Position numbers and translations under genes: made by a program. DNA of 64,000 bases from Planctomycetaceae bacterium (GTDB lineage: Bacteria > Planctomycetota > Phycisphaerae > SM23-33): positions 1 through 64,000 of the forward strand of contig JBDKTA010000071.1 in NCBI GenBank assembly GCA_039680605.1. The letters run 5' to 3'. The notes under the pieces were generated by a model. The model saw only the letters and a list, made by a program, of their open reading frames with translations, was not told the DNA's origin and searched no databases. The first letter of the stretch is position 1, and each line of letters begins with the position of its first letter. This document shows, one piece after another, positions 49,475-58,494 of the stretch.

Positions 49475-50404
49475 ATGCATTTCAAACTCATGGACCGTCT
49501 TCTCGACTACGGCGGCTGGACCTACGACCCTGTGTCGATCGGCGCGGTGATCGAGGCCACGGCGGACAAGCTCACTACCTGGGGTGCGCCAACGCCAGGG
49601 ATCGGCGAGGGCAAGACCGTGTGCTTGTATCGGGCGTTCTCGAATACGCTCGGCCGCCAGCCAACCTATCCAAATCAGACCTCGGGAACGTGTGTTGGCC
49701 GTGGTGGCGCTCGTACCGTGGACCTGCTCCAGGCCATGCAGGGCGCGTGGACAGCCTTCGCCAGTTCGGAGGCGGCCTTTGCCTTCGCACGGATCGAAGT
49801 CGGCCTACTGGAACACAAGCAGCGACCGCCATCGGACGGCGCCGTGGTGGCCTGGGTCGTCGAAGCGATGCGGAAATTTGGCAGCGTGCTCCGCTGTGAT
49901 CCTGGTGTGCCTGCGACGGATGATGATGATCTCGCCCAGAAATGGGGCAACGACCGCAAGGAGGGCGTTCCCGCCGCGCTCGAGGCTTTGGCCAAGCGGC
50001 GAATCGTCAAGGCGTGGACTCCCATCTCGGGCTACACCCAGGCACGCGACGCGATTGCAAGCGGTTACGTGGTGATCTTCGGGACTTCTCGCGCGCAGTG
50101 GGGACGCTCGCTGCCGGCACAACGCGACAAGCAGGGATTCCTCACCACGCGAGGAAGCACGGGCCACTGCTGGATCGCCACAGGCGTAGTCGACGACCGG
50201 CAACGGCCGGGGATTCTTCTCGATAACAAATCCTGGGGCGACGACTGGGTGGCCGGGCCAAAGGGCGTGCTGGAAGACATGCCTGACGGCGATTACCTCT
50301 GCGAGGCGGACGAGTTCGACAAGATCGTCTCGAAGGGCGAGGCGTATGCCGTGAGCGACATGGAGGGGTTTGAGCCGAAACCATTGGATTACCTGTTTTA
50401 TTGA
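49475..50404 (+). CDS. Papain-like cysteine peptidase (C1-type) candidate
   Basis: The 309-residue protein shows a C1-like catalytic layout: QTSGTCVGRG with the candidate cysteine at about 73, GSTGHCWIATGVV with the histidine at about 229, and LLDNKSWGDDWVAG with the asparagine at about 249, echoing the NSWG motif of papain. There is no signal peptide or propeptide. Phage C1 peptidases are unusual; roles could be virion maturation, ejection or host-protein cleavage. No inhibitor or partner was seen. Confidence 0.65.
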   Translation: MHFKLMDRLLDYGGWTYDPVSIGAVIEATADKLTTWGAPTPGIGEGKTVCLYRAFSNTLGRQPTYPNQTSGTCVGRGGARTVDLLQAMQGAWTAFASSEAAFAFARIEVGLLEHKQRPPSDGAVVAWVVEAMRKFGSVLRCDPGVPATDDDDLAQKWGNDRKEGVPAALEALAKRRIVKAWTPISGYTQARDAIASGYVVIFGTSRAQWGRSLPAQRDKQGFLTTRGSTGHCWIATGVVDDRQRPGILLDNKSWGDDWVAGPKGVLEDMPDGDYLCEADEFDKIVSKGEAYAVSDMEGFEPKPLDYLFY

Positions 50405-50432
50405 TTTACCAGACACAATCGAGGGAGATATC

Positions 50433-50639
50433 ATGGAGCGTTTCATTGAGGACGCGGAGGCCCTTGTGGCCATGTTGAGTGCCGTAATCGAGCAGGCGCG
50501 ACGTTCCGACGACGGCGACGGGAGCGGCATGCAATACGCCGTGTCTTCGTATCCCGCCATGGTCGAACAGATCGGAAAGGTTACGACGAGCCTTGGTCGC
50601 GTCAAGCTCGTTGGGCGCGATGGGAAGGTCTGTCGCTAG
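50433..50639 (+). CDS. Hypothetical protein (68 aa)
   Basis: ATG 50433 follows GAGGGAG. The acidic N-terminal helix EDAEALVAMLSAVIEQARR is followed by a short strand and a basic end. No family is recognised. The stop precedes a tRNA-like element by 3 bases. Confidence 0.5.
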   Translation: MERFIEDAEALVAMLSAVIEQARRSDDGDGSGMQYAVSSYPAMVEQIGKVTTSLGRVKLVGRDGKVCR

Positions 50640-50642
50640 ACA

Positions 50643-50720
50643 CACTGGCAGCCGGTTTGCTCGCCCTCTCGCAAGTGGCCATAGCGAGAGAAGCGCGGGG
50701 TTCAACTCCCCGGCCAGCGT
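50643..50720 (+). tRNA. tRNA-like element with enlarged anticodon loop
   Basis: Acceptor CACTGGC (50643-50649) pairs with GCCAGCG (50713-50719) with one mismatch, and the T-arm CGGGG-TTCAACT-CCCCG (50696-50712) is perfect. The D-arm is poor, and the anticodon stem TCTCG/CGAGA (50667-50671, 50685-50689) leaves a 13-base loop. It is probably a degraded tRNA or a tRNA-shaped structure; the amino acid cannot be assigned. Confidence 0.4.
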
Positions 50721-50739
50721 CTTACGGAGTGAATGCAAG

Positions 50740-51027
50740 ATGACAGCAGAACTTCACCCAGCTTTCGTGTGGGATTGCGATTCGTGCGGAACCGAGAACT
50801 TCACTCGCGTAATCGAAGGCAACCTTGACGAAGCAGCGTTTCAGGCGATTGCCGACCGCGACCAGGTAGTGGAAGACTTCCTTGCACCGAACGCTGAGCA
50901 GCAGGACGACGGCAGCTATTCGTCAGCTGTGCTGATAAACCGCATTACGCTTGTGCCAAAGCACGTTACTTGCAGGGAGTGTGGGGCGACCCATGAAACC
51001 GAAATACTGAGGGAGGATGGGGGATGA
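50740..51027 (+). CDS. Zinc-ribbon protein (95 aa)
   Basis: ATG 50740 follows ACGGAG. Two cysteine pairs, CDSCGTENF (about 13-16) and CRECGATH (about 78-81), make a four-cysteine zinc ribbon with a long helical insert. A nucleic-acid or adaptor role is likely. The next gene starts within its stop. Confidence 0.7.
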   Translation: MTAELHPAFVWDCDSCGTENFTRVIEGNLDEAAFQAIADRDQVVEDFLAPNAEQQDDGSYSSAVLINRITLVPKHVTCRECGATHETEILREDGG

Positions 51028-51944
51028 AACACGACAACGACTTCGCTGGTCCATGGGACTTCATTTTGCATGTTGTATTTGCGCTGTTCGCGCTGCTTCT
51101 GTGGGCGCTGATCGGCAGCACAGCACTATCCACCGATTACGTCTGGTGGTCGGCCGACTATCGCTTCTACGATCCATCCCCGATCCTTGTCCGGCCTGCC
51201 ATCACGCCAGTCCGCAGCGCCATCCGCTGGGTGACCGTGCCGCGCCTCCGCGTCCCTCGCGATCTATGCGACGATCCGTCTGCTCATGGCGGCGGGAACT
51301 ACGATGCGCACGAGGACAGCCACGGCGTGCAGGGACGGTTGCGCCAGCAGTACCCGGGCCACGAGGCGGTGTATCTCATGCATGGACGCGCGGCGCTGAT
51401 TCCGGTGCCACGCTTCACGCTCACTGCCGTGGCCAGGGCCATCCCCGAGCGACTCCGCGGCAAGCGATACGGTCTCTACTTGGTGCAGCAGGCGCGCGCA
51501 GGATGGGACAACGAGCCAACCTACGTGCTCAATGAGTGGTCGTGCTACATCAACGGTTTGGAGTGCGACATCCTCAGGCGCGACCGGGCCAACATACGCC
51601 ATGGTATCGAGGTGTGCAGGGAGTTTGAGGCTTACGCTCGCACCCTGCTGGATATCGCGCGCAGCACACCCGATTACGACGCCGAGCCGCTGGCCGCACT
51701 GATCGAATACCAGAGCGCTCGGCTGCAACGAATGATCGTAGGCGTGCCACCGGCCGCGGCGGTCAACACACCAACGGGCCAGCCCGCCGCTCCTCGCGCG
51801 TCAATGCCACGCGAGTACAGCGTGCCGGCAGCCGTACCGCGACTCGCCGCGCCCGGTGGCTGTCCTGGGGGCCAGTGTCCTACGCCTGGGGCGCAGGGCA
51901 CGCAGGGCATCCAATGGCAGCCGTTGCTGAGGAGGGCGAGATGA
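51024..51944 (+). CDS. Membrane-anchored HExxH protein (306 aa)
   Basis: The protein has an N-terminal membrane helix (ILHVVFALFALLLWALIG, about 14-31) and an HExxH motif in DAHEDSHGVQ (His 95, Glu 96, His 99), then a VLNEWSCYINGLE helix whose glutamate could be the third zinc ligand. This fits a membrane-anchored metallopeptidase, perhaps acting on the cell envelope. The C-terminal third is Pro/Ala/Gly-rich. The HExxH is a weak motif on its own, so this is a candidate. ATG 51024 overlaps the previous stop. Confidence 0.5.
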   Translation: MKHDNDFAGPWDFILHVVFALFALLLWALIGSTALSTDYVWWSADYRFYDPSPILVRPAITPVRSAIRWVTVPRLRVPRDLCDDPSAHGGGNYDAHEDSHGVQGRLRQQYPGHEAVYLMHGRAALIPVPRFTLTAVARAIPERLRGKRYGLYLVQQARAGWDNEPTYVLNEWSCYINGLECDILRRDRANIRHGIEVCREFEAYARTLLDIARSTPDYDAEPLAALIEYQSARLQRMIVGVPPAAAVNTPTGQPAAPRASMPREYSVPAAVPRLAAPGGCPGGQCPTPGAQGTQGIQWQPLLRRAR

Positions 51945-52681
51945 ATACCGATACTCGCTATCTACAGTCACTGTGGGACCGCCTGCCGGACAGCGGCGTG
52001 CTGGCCATTCCGCCAGGAACGTACCTCACAGACGGCACGCTGGAGTGGGCAGGCAAGGGCTCGCCGGTTGTGCTCGCACACGGGGTCACAATCAAGATTA
52101 CGCTTGAACCTCGCCCGGCAATCCGCCTGTCCAAGTGTAGCTTCGCGCGAATCACCGGCTTGCGGTTGGAAGCACCCTACAACTCGGACAAGCCGCGACC
52201 TCAAGGCTTGACTGGCCTGGAACTCGTCAACGTCAATTACGCGAAGCTGGATATCGACTTCATCCATTACTTCCATACCGGCATCAAGCTGGTTGGCGAC
52301 AGCAAAAGCTGCTCGTACAACGAAATCAGTTTCGGGCAAATCTACGCTGAACGCGGCTTAGTCATGGAAGCAAAGGCTGGCGGCTGGGCGAACGACATTG
52401 TGTTGCGGCGGGGGAAGATGACCGGCCCATACCCCGGCACGACCTTCATTGAATCGCTGAACGGCCTGCCGAATCCACTGCGAGGCTTGTACTCGTTTGG
52501 CGTGACCTTCGAGTCGCGCGAGGCGTGCTTGTATCGCGGCAGCGTTGCCACTGAGGTTGAGTTCCACGGCTGTTATTACGAGCATCCTGGCGCTGGCAAG
52601 ATGACCGTGGAGCACGCGAAGAAGTTTCGGCCGGTGTTCTTTGGTGGCGATCCAAGCACGTTGACATTCATCGAGAAGTAA
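51941..52681 (+). CDS. Pectate-lyase-fold (beta-helix) protein
   Basis: The 246-residue protein starts with a short N-terminal helix, then VLAIPPGTYLTDGTLEWAG, a typical opening of right-handed parallel beta-helix proteins of the pectate lyase/glycoside hydrolase type. Regular strands and an Asn-rich interior (LELVNVNYAKLDIDFIHYF) follow. It is shorter than most spikes, so it may be an adhesin or depolymerase cap. ATG 51941 follows GAGGAGGG and overlaps the previous stop. Confidence 0.7.
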   Translation: MNTDTRYLQSLWDRLPDSGVLAIPPGTYLTDGTLEWAGKGSPVVLAHGVTIKITLEPRPAIRLSKCSFARITGLRLEAPYNSDKPRPQGLTGLELVNVNYAKLDIDFIHYFHTGIKLVGDSKSCSYNEISFGQIYAERGLVMEAKAGGWANDIVLRRGKMTGPYPGTTFIESLNGLPNPLRGLYSFGVTFESREACLYRGSVATEVEFHGCYYEHPGAGKMTVEHAKKFRPVFFGGDPSTLTFIEK

Positions 52682-52690
52682 AGGATCATC

Positions 52691-53053
52691 ATGCCCGACG
52701 CAACCGAGATTATCCGTAAGGCCGGCGACAGCGGCGGCTGGGAGCCAATGATGGTGGCGTTCGTTTTGATCGCTTGCATCGCCGCTATTTCCTGGCTCGT
52801 TAAGGTGTATATGGCGCAGGCCAACAAGCGCGAGGACTCCATGGCTGCACGGATCAACACGCTGGAGGATTACCAGCGTGCCACACTGGCGACCATGATC
52901 GAGAAGACGCAAACCGCGCTTGTGGACAACTCAACGGCAATCCGTGACTTGCGCGACACTCTTGAAGGCAAGCCATGCTTGCTCACAGACGAGCGAAGCG
53001 ACCGGCTTGTGGATCGCATAGCGACTCGAATCAAAGACAAAGCACAGGCATAG
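52691..53053 (+). CDS. Holin-like/membrane helix plus coiled coil (120 aa)
   Basis: The protein has a short N-terminal stretch, one transmembrane helix (MMVAFVLIACIAAISWLVKV, about 20-39), then a long charged coiled coil ending basic. This topology resembles single-helix phage holins (BhlA/UviB-like) or membrane-bound accessory proteins. No endolysin was recognised next to it, so holin is a guess. Confidence 0.5.
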   Translation: MPDATEIIRKAGDSGGWEPMMVAFVLIACIAAISWLVKVYMAQANKREDSMAARINTLEDYQRATLATMIEKTQTALVDNSTAIRDLRDTLEGKPCLLTDERSDRLVDRIATRIKDKAQA

Positions 53054-53061
53054 GAGCAATC

Positions 53062-53832
53062 ATGCCAATCAACCCCGTCATCAATCCTCTTGGCGAAGTC
53101 ACGGTACCCGAGCGGCCGGCCGTCCCGCATCCCCACGTCGCCACGACGTTTCTCAGGATGCGACGGGAGCCAAAGCCGGCCAACGAGCGGGGCAACCCCG
53201 CCGACGAACACGAGTGGTTTCGCGAGTTGACTTTGACGGTTCGCGGCGGCTACAACTCGGCAGCCCAGACCTTCATCTCGCCCGAGGATCTTGCCCTCCT
53301 GAACGATGCAGACCGCGCGAAGTGCCGGCCACTCAACCACGCCTACCCCGACGTGGATGCACTCGGCGAGCAGTGGCCCGTGGTCGGGCTGGTGATGCTT
53401 CTCGTCAACAATGCGGCCCCACGGCTCCTGTTGCTGGATGAGGTTCTCATGCCGCAACTGGCAGCCCTTGACGCGCAGATAGTGGCGACTGCTGGGGCGA
53501 AGGTCGATGCTGAGCAAGCCCTCGCGACGGCTCAAGCGGCCGTTGCGGCCTTGCCCGGCCAGATCGCGGCGGCAGAGGCAGCGGTTGCGGCCCTGCCGGA
53601 GGACGCCACGCAAGATCAGCGGGACGTGGCGGCCGGCGAAGTGCTGGTACTCACTGCCCAGCTTGCGGAGGCGACTTCGCAGGCGGCTTCCCTGCCAGCA
53701 ACCATCGCCGAACTCGACGGCACGCTGACCACACTCGGCGTGCAACGGGACGCGCTGACGGCCACAATTGCCCCGGTGCAGGCGGCCTTGACCGACGTGC
53801 CGGCGGCATTGGCGGAAGCAATGGGAGGGTAG
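53062..53832 (+). CDS. Coiled-coil tail protein (256 aa)
   Basis: The N-terminal 80 residues are compact, with a conserved-looking LTLTVRGGYNSAAQTFIS segment, then about 150 residues of Ala/Leu/Thr/Gln heptad-like repeats (AALDAQIVATAGAKVDAEQA). It is followed at once by the beta-helix spike, so it may form a fibre shaft or spike adaptor. No family is recognised. Confidence 0.55.
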   Translation: MPINPVINPLGEVTVPERPAVPHPHVATTFLRMRREPKPANERGNPADEHEWFRELTLTVRGGYNSAAQTFISPEDLALLNDADRAKCRPLNHAYPDVDALGEQWPVVGLVMLLVNNAAPRLLLLDEVLMPQLAALDAQIVATAGAKVDAEQALATAQAAVAALPGQIAAAEAAVAALPEDATQDQRDVAAGEVLVLTAQLAEATSQAASLPATIAELDGTLTTLGVQRDALTATIAPVQAALTDVPAALAEAMGG

Positions 53833-53835
53833 GCG

Positions 53836-55326
53836 ATGGCGTACCAAGAATTCTTCTGCAATTCCGCCGGCTCAAACATGAATGGGGGCAGCGAAGGCAC
53901 TTCCACGACCGCTATTGGTGCGGCCGTACTGACCAGCACGAACGGAGCCTGGGACGCCATTGCGACGGATACCACCGTCAGCACGTTTACTTGTTCCGAC
54001 TCGCCTACGCTTACCGCTGGCATGGTCGGCATGTACGCCAGCGTTTTTCAGGACGGAGACACAACCCCTACTGCGAATCGTTACGTCAACGCTCTGATTA
54101 CTGCCATCGACAACACAGCAAAGACGATCACGCTGAGCATCGCCAAGCGAAACACACTCGGAACGCCAATAGCAGACCAAGCTAACGGCTACACGATCAA
54201 GGTAGGCGGGGCTTGGGCTGGACCGGCAGCAACCGTGCAGTTTCCGTTTGCGTTCATCACCGGTGCTGCTGTAGATACCACCGGAAATTGCAGTCCAAGA
54301 GTGAACTTCAACGGCACGTTCAATATCACAGCAGGCATTGACCACAACCTCGCAGGTCCGGTGGTTTTCGAGGGCTATACGACTGCCGCTGGTGATGGCG
54401 GCTATGCGATCCTTGACGGCGGCAGCCCGGCCACGTCGCTGAATATGTTCCAGCTTCGCGGAACGGCAAACGGACTGCGATACTTCAAAGCACAAAACAA
54501 CGGGGCCGGAAATTTGTATCCGCAGGGATACGGACTGAATATAGCCGGGAACGGTAACTGGATAATGCGATGTGTCGCCACGGCGATTCGAGGGAACGGG
54601 ATCATTGTCGCCAGTGCTTCGGCTGAGGCTTTCGAGTGCGAGGTGTATGGTTGTGGAATGGGGAATACCGCTGCTTTCTTCGTCCAGCAGGGCGTTGCTC
54701 GTAGGTGCATTTCCCACGATAACTCTGGAGGGACACTGACAGCCGGTTTCACGATTGGCAACTACGGCAGCGCGGCATGGCTGATCGACTGCGTTTCGGA
54801 GTCAAACTCAGGTAATGGTGTACATGTCGCCATCGGTGCCACTGGAGGAGGTGCCCAGATTGTCGGCTGCGACATCTACAATAACGCGGTGGATGGAGTG
54901 AGGATCGTAACTGCCGCCGGTGTGCATGCTCGTGTCATTATCGAAAACTGCAACCTCGTCAAAAACACAGGGTACGGGATAAACAACTCCAGTACCGGCC
55001 AGTGTACCGGCATGATTCGCAATTGCGGTTTCGGGGCTGGCACACAGGTCAATGGCAGTGGTGCTACGAACAACCTCAAGTCAACTGAGGTGCTTGATTC
55101 CGTGACATACTCGGACGACGTTACGCCGTGGACAGACCCAGCGAACGGTGATTTTCGTATTTCCCTGGCTGCTGCAAAAGGCACTGGGCGAGGTGCGTTC
55201 TTGCAGACGGCACCCTCATACGCCGGGACCGTTAGATACCCGGATATTGGCGCAGGGCAGCATCAGGACAGCGGCGGCGGCGGCCTTCCCCGCAATCGCG
55301 GAATCCTTTCTGGAGGATCACTCTAA
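53836..55326 (+). CDS. Right-handed beta-helix tail spike
   Basis: The 496-residue protein has a Thr/Ser/Gly-rich N-terminal beta domain (about 1-150), then a regular parallel beta-helix with repeating Asn/Gly-Val/Ile turns (VIIENCNLVKNTGYGINNSS), typical of phage spikes and capsular depolymerases. A short linker and a C-terminal GAGQHQDSGGGG tip end it. ATG of the next gene shares the last stop region. Receptor binding or polysaccharide cleavage is expected. Confidence 0.75.
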   Translation: MAYQEFFCNSAGSNMNGGSEGTSTTAIGAAVLTSTNGAWDAIATDTTVSTFTCSDSPTLTAGMVGMYASVFQDGDTTPTANRYVNALITAIDNTAKTITLSIAKRNTLGTPIADQANGYTIKVGGAWAGPAATVQFPFAFITGAAVDTTGNCSPRVNFNGTFNITAGIDHNLAGPVVFEGYTTAAGDGGYAILDGGSPATSLNMFQLRGTANGLRYFKAQNNGAGNLYPQGYGLNIAGNGNWIMRCVATAIRGNGIIVASASAEAFECEVYGCGMGNTAAFFVQQGVARRCISHDNSGGTLTAGFTIGNYGSAAWLIDCVSESNSGNGVHVAIGATGGGAQIVGCDIYNNAVDGVRIVTAAGVHARVIIENCNLVKNTGYGINNSSTGQCTGMIRNCGFGAGTQVNGSGATNNLKSTEVLDSVTYSDDVTPWTDPANGDFRISLAAAKGTGRGAFLQTAPSYAGTVRYPDIGAGQHQDSGGGGLPRNRGILSGGSL

Positions 55327-56552
55327 TGGGCGCAACCGGCGTAAAAGGCATCGACGTGCGGCAGACCGCCAACGGCCTGATCTTCCGCGCGAGCCTCAAG
55401 AACTCCTCTGGTGCGATCCTCGCGACGGGCACAACGGAGCTTCGCCTGTTCGAGGTGCAGGACGACGGCAGCTTGCATGTATTTGACTTCTACGCATCGA
55501 CGCTTGACTTCACGTCCGGCACGCCAAGCGACGACGAAGCGGAGATGACCAAGCGGACGCATCTTGACGACGGCGGTAACCCACGCGAGACGGGGATTTG
55601 GACGTACAAGCTGGCAGACGTGAGCAAGTTCGTTAAGGGCGCGATCTACATTGCCCAGGTGACGAACAGCGGGGCCAGCCCGGTTGACCAAGAGCGGGAG
55701 TTTCAGTTTGGCGACGTGGAGGGAGATCTCGCGGTTACAGATACTGACCTGCTTAAAGCGGACGCGGAAGAGTGGGCGGGTGCGCAGGTATTACTCTCGT
55801 CCGGCATGGCGGGGTCGAACGTCCCGCTGGTCGCGCACACGAATGACGGGGCGGCGAAAGTCACGCTGGCAAGCTCCACAGATAAACAGCCCGCGAGTCT
55901 CGCCACTGCCGACGTGACCGGCAACCTGCCTGCCAACGTAGTTGACTGGAAAGGCGCGACCGCCCCCGCCATGACCGGCGATGCCTTCGCGCGGCTGGGT
56001 GCGCCTGCTGGGGATAGTGTGTCGGCTGATATTGCGGGCATTCACGCGAAAACGACGAACCTCCCGGCCAGCCCGGCAGCCGTGGGAAGCGCGATGACGC
56101 TGGCCACGGGCGCGATTACCTACAGCACGTTTGGGAGTTCGGCGATCACTTCCGGTGCCTTCGCAACCGATGCCATCTCCGCCGCCGCGCTGAGTTCGGC
56201 AGCCGTGGCAAAGATCGTTGCCGGGCAGGCGGATGTGTACACCGCGAAGGTGACACGCGGACGCAACGGCAACACGGAAATTTACCTCGTCAACTGGTTT
56301 AAGAACGGTGCCGCAATCCTCGCCAGCATCACGGACGCAACTATCACCGTCATGCCGGTGACGACGCCAGCCTCTCCGCTGATTAGCGCTGCAACACTCA
56401 ACGCGGACGGGCTGGCTTACGGGTACTTGTACTATTCTGCCGACCCATCGACCGAGAAGAGCGCGGCGGGCGTGATGTACGGGGCTACGCTGTCGGCGGT
56501 AATCGACGGCGACACGCGAACGTTCCCGTGGGGAGTTGTAAAGGACGCATAA
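55326..56552 (+). CDS. Fibre-like protein (408 aa)
   Basis: Residues 1-110 form a beta-sandwich-type domain with ANGLIFRASLKNSSGAILAT, then RGEREF-like and Ala/Thr-rich middle repeats (SAITSGAFATDAISAAALSS) and a C-terminal strand-rich part. Its N-terminal domain resembles that of the gene at 58495 (HILSCQLKNRSGEPIIDGT). The two flank the glycoside hydrolase and may be the shafts or linkers of a tail-tip complex. Confidence 0.6.
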   Translation: MGATGVKGIDVRQTANGLIFRASLKNSSGAILATGTTELRLFEVQDDGSLHVFDFYASTLDFTSGTPSDDEAEMTKRTHLDDGGNPRETGIWTYKLADVSKFVKGAIYIAQVTNSGASPVDQEREFQFGDVEGDLAVTDTDLLKADAEEWAGAQVLLSSGMAGSNVPLVAHTNDGAAKVTLASSTDKQPASLATADVTGNLPANVVDWKGATAPAMTGDAFARLGAPAGDSVSADIAGIHAKTTNLPASPAAVGSAMTLATGAITYSTFGSSAITSGAFATDAISAAALSSAAVAKIVAGQADVYTAKVTRGRNGNTEIYLVNWFKNGAAILASITDATITVMPVTTPASPLISAATLNADGLAYGYLYYSADPSTEKSAAGVMYGATLSAVIDGDTRTFPWGVVKDA

Positions 56553-58492
56553 TGAGTTTCACTACCTTAGTACAGCGCCGTTACGACAACGACAAGACGG
56601 CTATTCAAGCCGCCATCACTGCCGCCGACATTGCGGCTGGTACAAAGACTACGCTTGGAAACGCGCTCACTTCCGCACATGGGGCAACTAGCGCAGCCGG
56701 TGTCTCCTCGACGGGCTTTACGACCACGTTGCCATACGAAACGGCTCACGGGGATATGTTCGGCGTACAAGCCGCTCTGTGGCGCGAGCTTGGGCACACG
56801 GTCATGCGAGCATGGGCCGCAAACCCTTGGAGTTATCCAAACGCCTACGCGACTCCTACGGCAATACCCGGAACCAGCACGGTCTATGCATTGCGCCGGG
56901 ACGTACAGCCGACATTGATCCGCGTGGCGAATCCAACGGCCGCTACAATCACCGTAACACTTTCTGTTGCTGGAATGACCGGCAGCCCGACTCCCTTGTG
57001 GGCGACCGTTTACAAGGTGCTGTGGACGGACACCCCGGAAATGCAGGAAGCGTGGAGCCGTAGCGAGCCCGTGCAAACTCGCATGGAGGAAATCACGGCC
57101 AGCGAGTACGGCTGGTCGATGGACGTTGCGCCCGGCTTCATTGGAGAGTTTTGGATTGACTGGGATGCCACGACGGAGTACCACGCCACCAAGCAGGCTT
57201 CCGTCACGGACGGCACAACGACCGTGCAGATTCCCATATCGTTTCACGTTTACAATGTGGAGATGCCGACCGCCAAGCAGTTTTCATTCGGGACGTGGGA
57301 TCGGCTCGACACTCAGACGCGCACCACCGCAGATGTGGAGGCGTTGTGCGAGGGCTTCGGCTACAACAGCCCGGAAACGGGAGGCTGGGGCATTGTAATC
57401 GGCACTGGCGTCAGCTCACAAGGGGGTACGCCGTGGACGCTGACAATGGACTGGACGAATTTGCGAGCGTGGGTTGCCGCGAATCCAAACGCCAGTCGAT
57501 ATTTAATTTGGCAGCATTGTGTCGGTGAGTACAACTTGTCTGGACGGCTTGGGATTTCCTACACGGAACCTGACCTGTATGGGTTGGCCGACGAGAACAT
57601 GCCGCCGCGTGTTGGCGAGTGGGCGAGGCAGTTGCACGAAGAGTTGGACTCCCTGGGAATTGCTGATAAGACATACCTGCACATCTATGATGAGCCTGGC
57701 ACCGAGACAGCGTACACGGTTGCCGTAGCCTACATGCAAGCGATCAAGGCAGGGGCACCAAACTTGAAGCTGATGGGGAACCCATCACCTCCGCTTGCCG
57801 GACTCGAAACGCTAGATGCTGATTATCTCGCCGCCGTGGACCTGTTCATGCTGGTCTACAACGACTTCATCTACAAGGCGGGCCAGTACAGCATGACTCC
57901 GCTCGCGCTCGCGCAATGGTTCCAGCAGTACGGCGAAGTTGGCTTCTATGATGCAGTTGGGCCACGGCACGGAATCGACCCCTATTATGTCGAGCGCATG
58001 ATGGGAATCCGCAATTACACCCTTGGGGCTGTTGGCGGAATGAACTTCTGGCTCATGAAGGCCGGTGACTTCAGCGGACAGACTTGGGTGGGCAGCAACG
58101 AGTACACGGTACAGACACCGAACTATTTGAACACCCCACTATTCATGGAAGCGACCACTGCATTTCCCAGCAAGCAGTTGGCGGGGATTCGTGCGGCGCA
58201 GCAAGACTACGAGCTATGCAAGCAGTTGGAGACATTGATTGCCGCGAAGCCAGCAGTTACGGGATTGGCCACCGCGCAGACCGTTCTGGATGCCTTTGCT
58301 GGTGTCGATGATTACAGCGATGCCTATGCCTCCTACATGGCGTGGCAGGACAGCACGGCAGTCAAGGGCGAGCGGACGGAACTGGATGCGGCCCGCGCGG
58401 CGGTTGTCGAACAGATTGCTGTAATGACTAACGCCAACCCGCCGCAAAGCAAGCGGCGCGCGGTTGTGTTCTTTGCGTCAATGGAGTTTTGA
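56552..58492 (+). CDS. DUF4091/GH123-like glycoside hydrolase, tail-associated
   Basis: The 646-residue protein has an N-terminal helical part and beta domain (about 1-220), a GQFSFGTWDR-like start of a TIM barrel and, at about residue 378, TYLHIYDEPGTE, the Asp-Glu-Pro catalytic motif expected in DUF4091/GH123 enzymes. The C-terminal IRAAQQDYELCKQLETLI helix matches the DYEYL-type end common in that family. GH123 enzymes act on N-acetylgalactosaminyl sugars; a host surface glycan is the likely target. Stop and start overlaps tie it to spike genes, so it is probably virion-borne. Confidence 0.75.
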   Translation: MSFTTLVQRRYDNDKTAIQAAITAADIAAGTKTTLGNALTSAHGATSAAGVSSTGFTTTLPYETAHGDMFGVQAALWRELGHTVMRAWAANPWSYPNAYATPTAIPGTSTVYALRRDVQPTLIRVANPTAATITVTLSVAGMTGSPTPLWATVYKVLWTDTPEMQEAWSRSEPVQTRMEEITASEYGWSMDVAPGFIGEFWIDWDATTEYHATKQASVTDGTTTVQIPISFHVYNVEMPTAKQFSFGTWDRLDTQTRTTADVEALCEGFGYNSPETGGWGIVIGTGVSSQGGTPWTLTMDWTNLRAWVAANPNASRYLIWQHCVGEYNLSGRLGISYTEPDLYGLADENMPPRVGEWARQLHEELDSLGIADKTYLHIYDEPGTETAYTVAVAYMQAIKAGAPNLKLMGNPSPPLAGLETLDADYLAAVDLFMLVYNDFIYKAGQYSMTPLALAQWFQQYGEVGFYDAVGPRHGIDPYYVERMMGIRNYTLGAVGGMNFWLMKAGDFSGQTWVGSNEYTVQTPNYLNTPLFMEATTAFPSKQLAGIRAAQQDYELCKQLETLIAAKPAVTGLATAQTVLDAFAGVDDYSDAYASYMAWQDSTAVKGERTELDAARAAVVEQIAVMTNANPPQSKRRAVVFFASMEF

Positions 58493-58494
58493 TT

